Below are positions 6,926 to 7,674 of a stretch of DNA of 7,674 nucleotides, in pieces (position 1 is the first letter of the stretch; every line of letters starts with the position of its first letter). Source of the stretch: Candidatus Enterococcus ferrettii. Its GTDB lineage: Bacteria > Bacillota > Bacilli > Lactobacillales > Enterococcaceae. Under the pieces are notes generated by a model. That model was not told the origin of the DNA and did not search any database. It saw only the letters and a list, made by a program, of their open reading frames with translations. The translations under genes and the position numbers were made by a program. The DNA lies in contig NZ_JAFREL010000058.1 in the NCBI RefSeq assembly GCF_017377655.1, positions 1-7,674 on the forward strand. The letters are read 5' to 3'.

Positions 6926-7674
6926 TATGTTTCACCTGCCAAAACGTTTTTGATTGTGTTTCTTCTATTTAGTTCTTTCTCGGAGTATACCGCAACACTA
7001 CGGCCAACTTCTCTACTGTCTAAATCTACTGTCGTGTGGAGCTCATAAACACGGTTCACACTAGATTTCTTAGTAATATAGCTATTATTGATTATCTGGC
7101 TACCAGTAGTCGCTAAGCCCATTCTGCTAGTACCTAAAGCCATTTCAGGGCTAATTGACTTAGAAATCCCGTCGCCAAGGCTCCGAATAGCGTTGTATGC
7201 AGTATCTGCGTCTGCTTCAATACCAACTGCAATTCCTTGTGGGATATATTTCCCGATCTCATCTCTCATTACACGAGAAGGAGAGTGAATGCTTAACACA
7301 TTTGCTATTGTATTCCTGATCCCATTCCCTATATTTGAAATTGTATTCCATAGACTATTTAATCCACCAGTTACACCATTGATCAAACCTTGAATAATAT
7401 TTCTACCAATATCAAGCAAGTTAATGTTTCGCAAAGAATTGAATAGGCTCATGACGCGATTAACTGCGTTTGAAACAGCCTGAGTCATGTTATTCCAAGC
7501 TTGCTGCGCACCAGAAACCAATCCATTAATAATATTGATGACTGATGACTTTATGGAGTTCCATACTGATGTGATTGTCGATTGAATACCACGCATGATT
7601 GACGATAAGGTATTCTTAAAACCATTCCAAATATTCTGAGCGGTGGATACCAATGTACTAATCAAATTAGTTAC
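6925..7674 (-). CDS. Tape measure protein, C-terminal part (start outside window)
   Basis: The open frame continues to the right edge, so only the last 249 residues are present. The codon at 7665 is an internal TTG and should not be taken as a start. The tape measure fills the tail tube, fixes its length and leads DNA into the host. The first half is hydrophobic helix with Trp-Asn pairs, three of them spaced exactly 22 residues apart (window residues 16, 38 and 60), then a fourth at 109. The block S-I-H-S-P-S-R-V-M followed by IGKYIPQGIAVGIE is a hallmark of the tape measure C-terminus in Firmicute siphophages. The tail end is polar and Arg-rich with a TVDLDSREVGR segment. The stop TAA shares one base with the Dit ATG. 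This gene order (tape measure, Dit, Tal) is standard for siphophages. Confidence 0.93.
   Translation of the reverse strand, partial: VTNLISTLVSTAQNIWNGFKNTLSSIMRGIQSTITSVWNSIKSSVINIINGLVSGAQQAWNNMTQAVSNAVNRVMSLFNSLRNINLLDIGRNIIQGLINGVTGGLNSLWNTISNIGNGIRNTIANVLSIHSPSRVMRDEIGKYIPQGIAVGIEADADTAYNAIRSLGDGISKSISPEMALGTSRMGLATTGSQIINNSYITKKSSVNRVYELHTTVDLDSREVGRSVAVYSEKELNRRNTIKNVLAGET

Noticed and set aside
7663..7665. TTG as a start codon for the tape measure fragment
   Set aside because: The frame stays open upstream to the window edge, so this is an internal Leu codon of a truncated gene.
1..7674. CRISPR arrays, tRNA genes, insertion sequences, attachment sites, defence genes
   Set aside because: None seen; apart from the 60-base terminator region the whole window is filled by tail and lysis genes.

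Overview
This window is a stretch of the late (tail and lysis) region of a tailed siphophage or prophage of a low-GC Gram-positive host. Every credible gene lies on the minus strand, so transcription runs from the right edge (7674) to the left edge (1). The AT-rich sequence, strong GGAGG-type ribosome sites, the Dit/Tal-type tail tip and a signal-peptide-bearing GH25-type muramidase all fit Lactobacillales. Enterococcus is my best guess, from recalled resemblance of the endolysin to enterococcal and lactobacillar phage lysins; it is an inference, not a proven assignment. No integrase, attachment site or host gene is visible, so I cannot say whether this is an integrated prophage or a free phage.

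Layout in transcription order: the C-terminal part of the tape measure protein (7674-6925, start outside the window); a very large Dit-type distal tail protein carrying inserted carbohydrate-binding-like modules (6925-3914); a Tal-type tail tip/spike protein ending in a self-cleaving S74 intramolecular chaperone (3903-1009); a clear intrinsic terminator (about 964-995); then the lysis cassette, made of a small one-helix membrane protein (948-598), a three-helix Hol44-like holin (601-335) and the 5' part of a secreted GH25 muramidase endolysin (338 to the left edge).

The genes work as two groups. The tape measure, Dit and Tal form the tail tube interior and the tip that finds and binds the cell. 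Host recognition appears to be built into Dit and Tal themselves, since no separate receptor-binding protein lies between Tal and the lysis genes. The second group ends infection: the endolysin carries a Sec signal peptide and the holin next to it would set the time of lysis. Gene packing is tight (1-nt or 4-nt start/stop overlaps at three junctions and a 10-nt gap at one). The only non-coding stretch is the 60 bases between Tal and the lysis cassette, and it is occupied by the terminator.

This is a recognisable phage module rather than an undescribed system. The points most worth a second look are the terminator placed in front of the lysis genes with no room for a promoter after it, the oversized Dit whose core is interrupted twice, and the small membrane protein of unknown role at the head of the lysis cassette.
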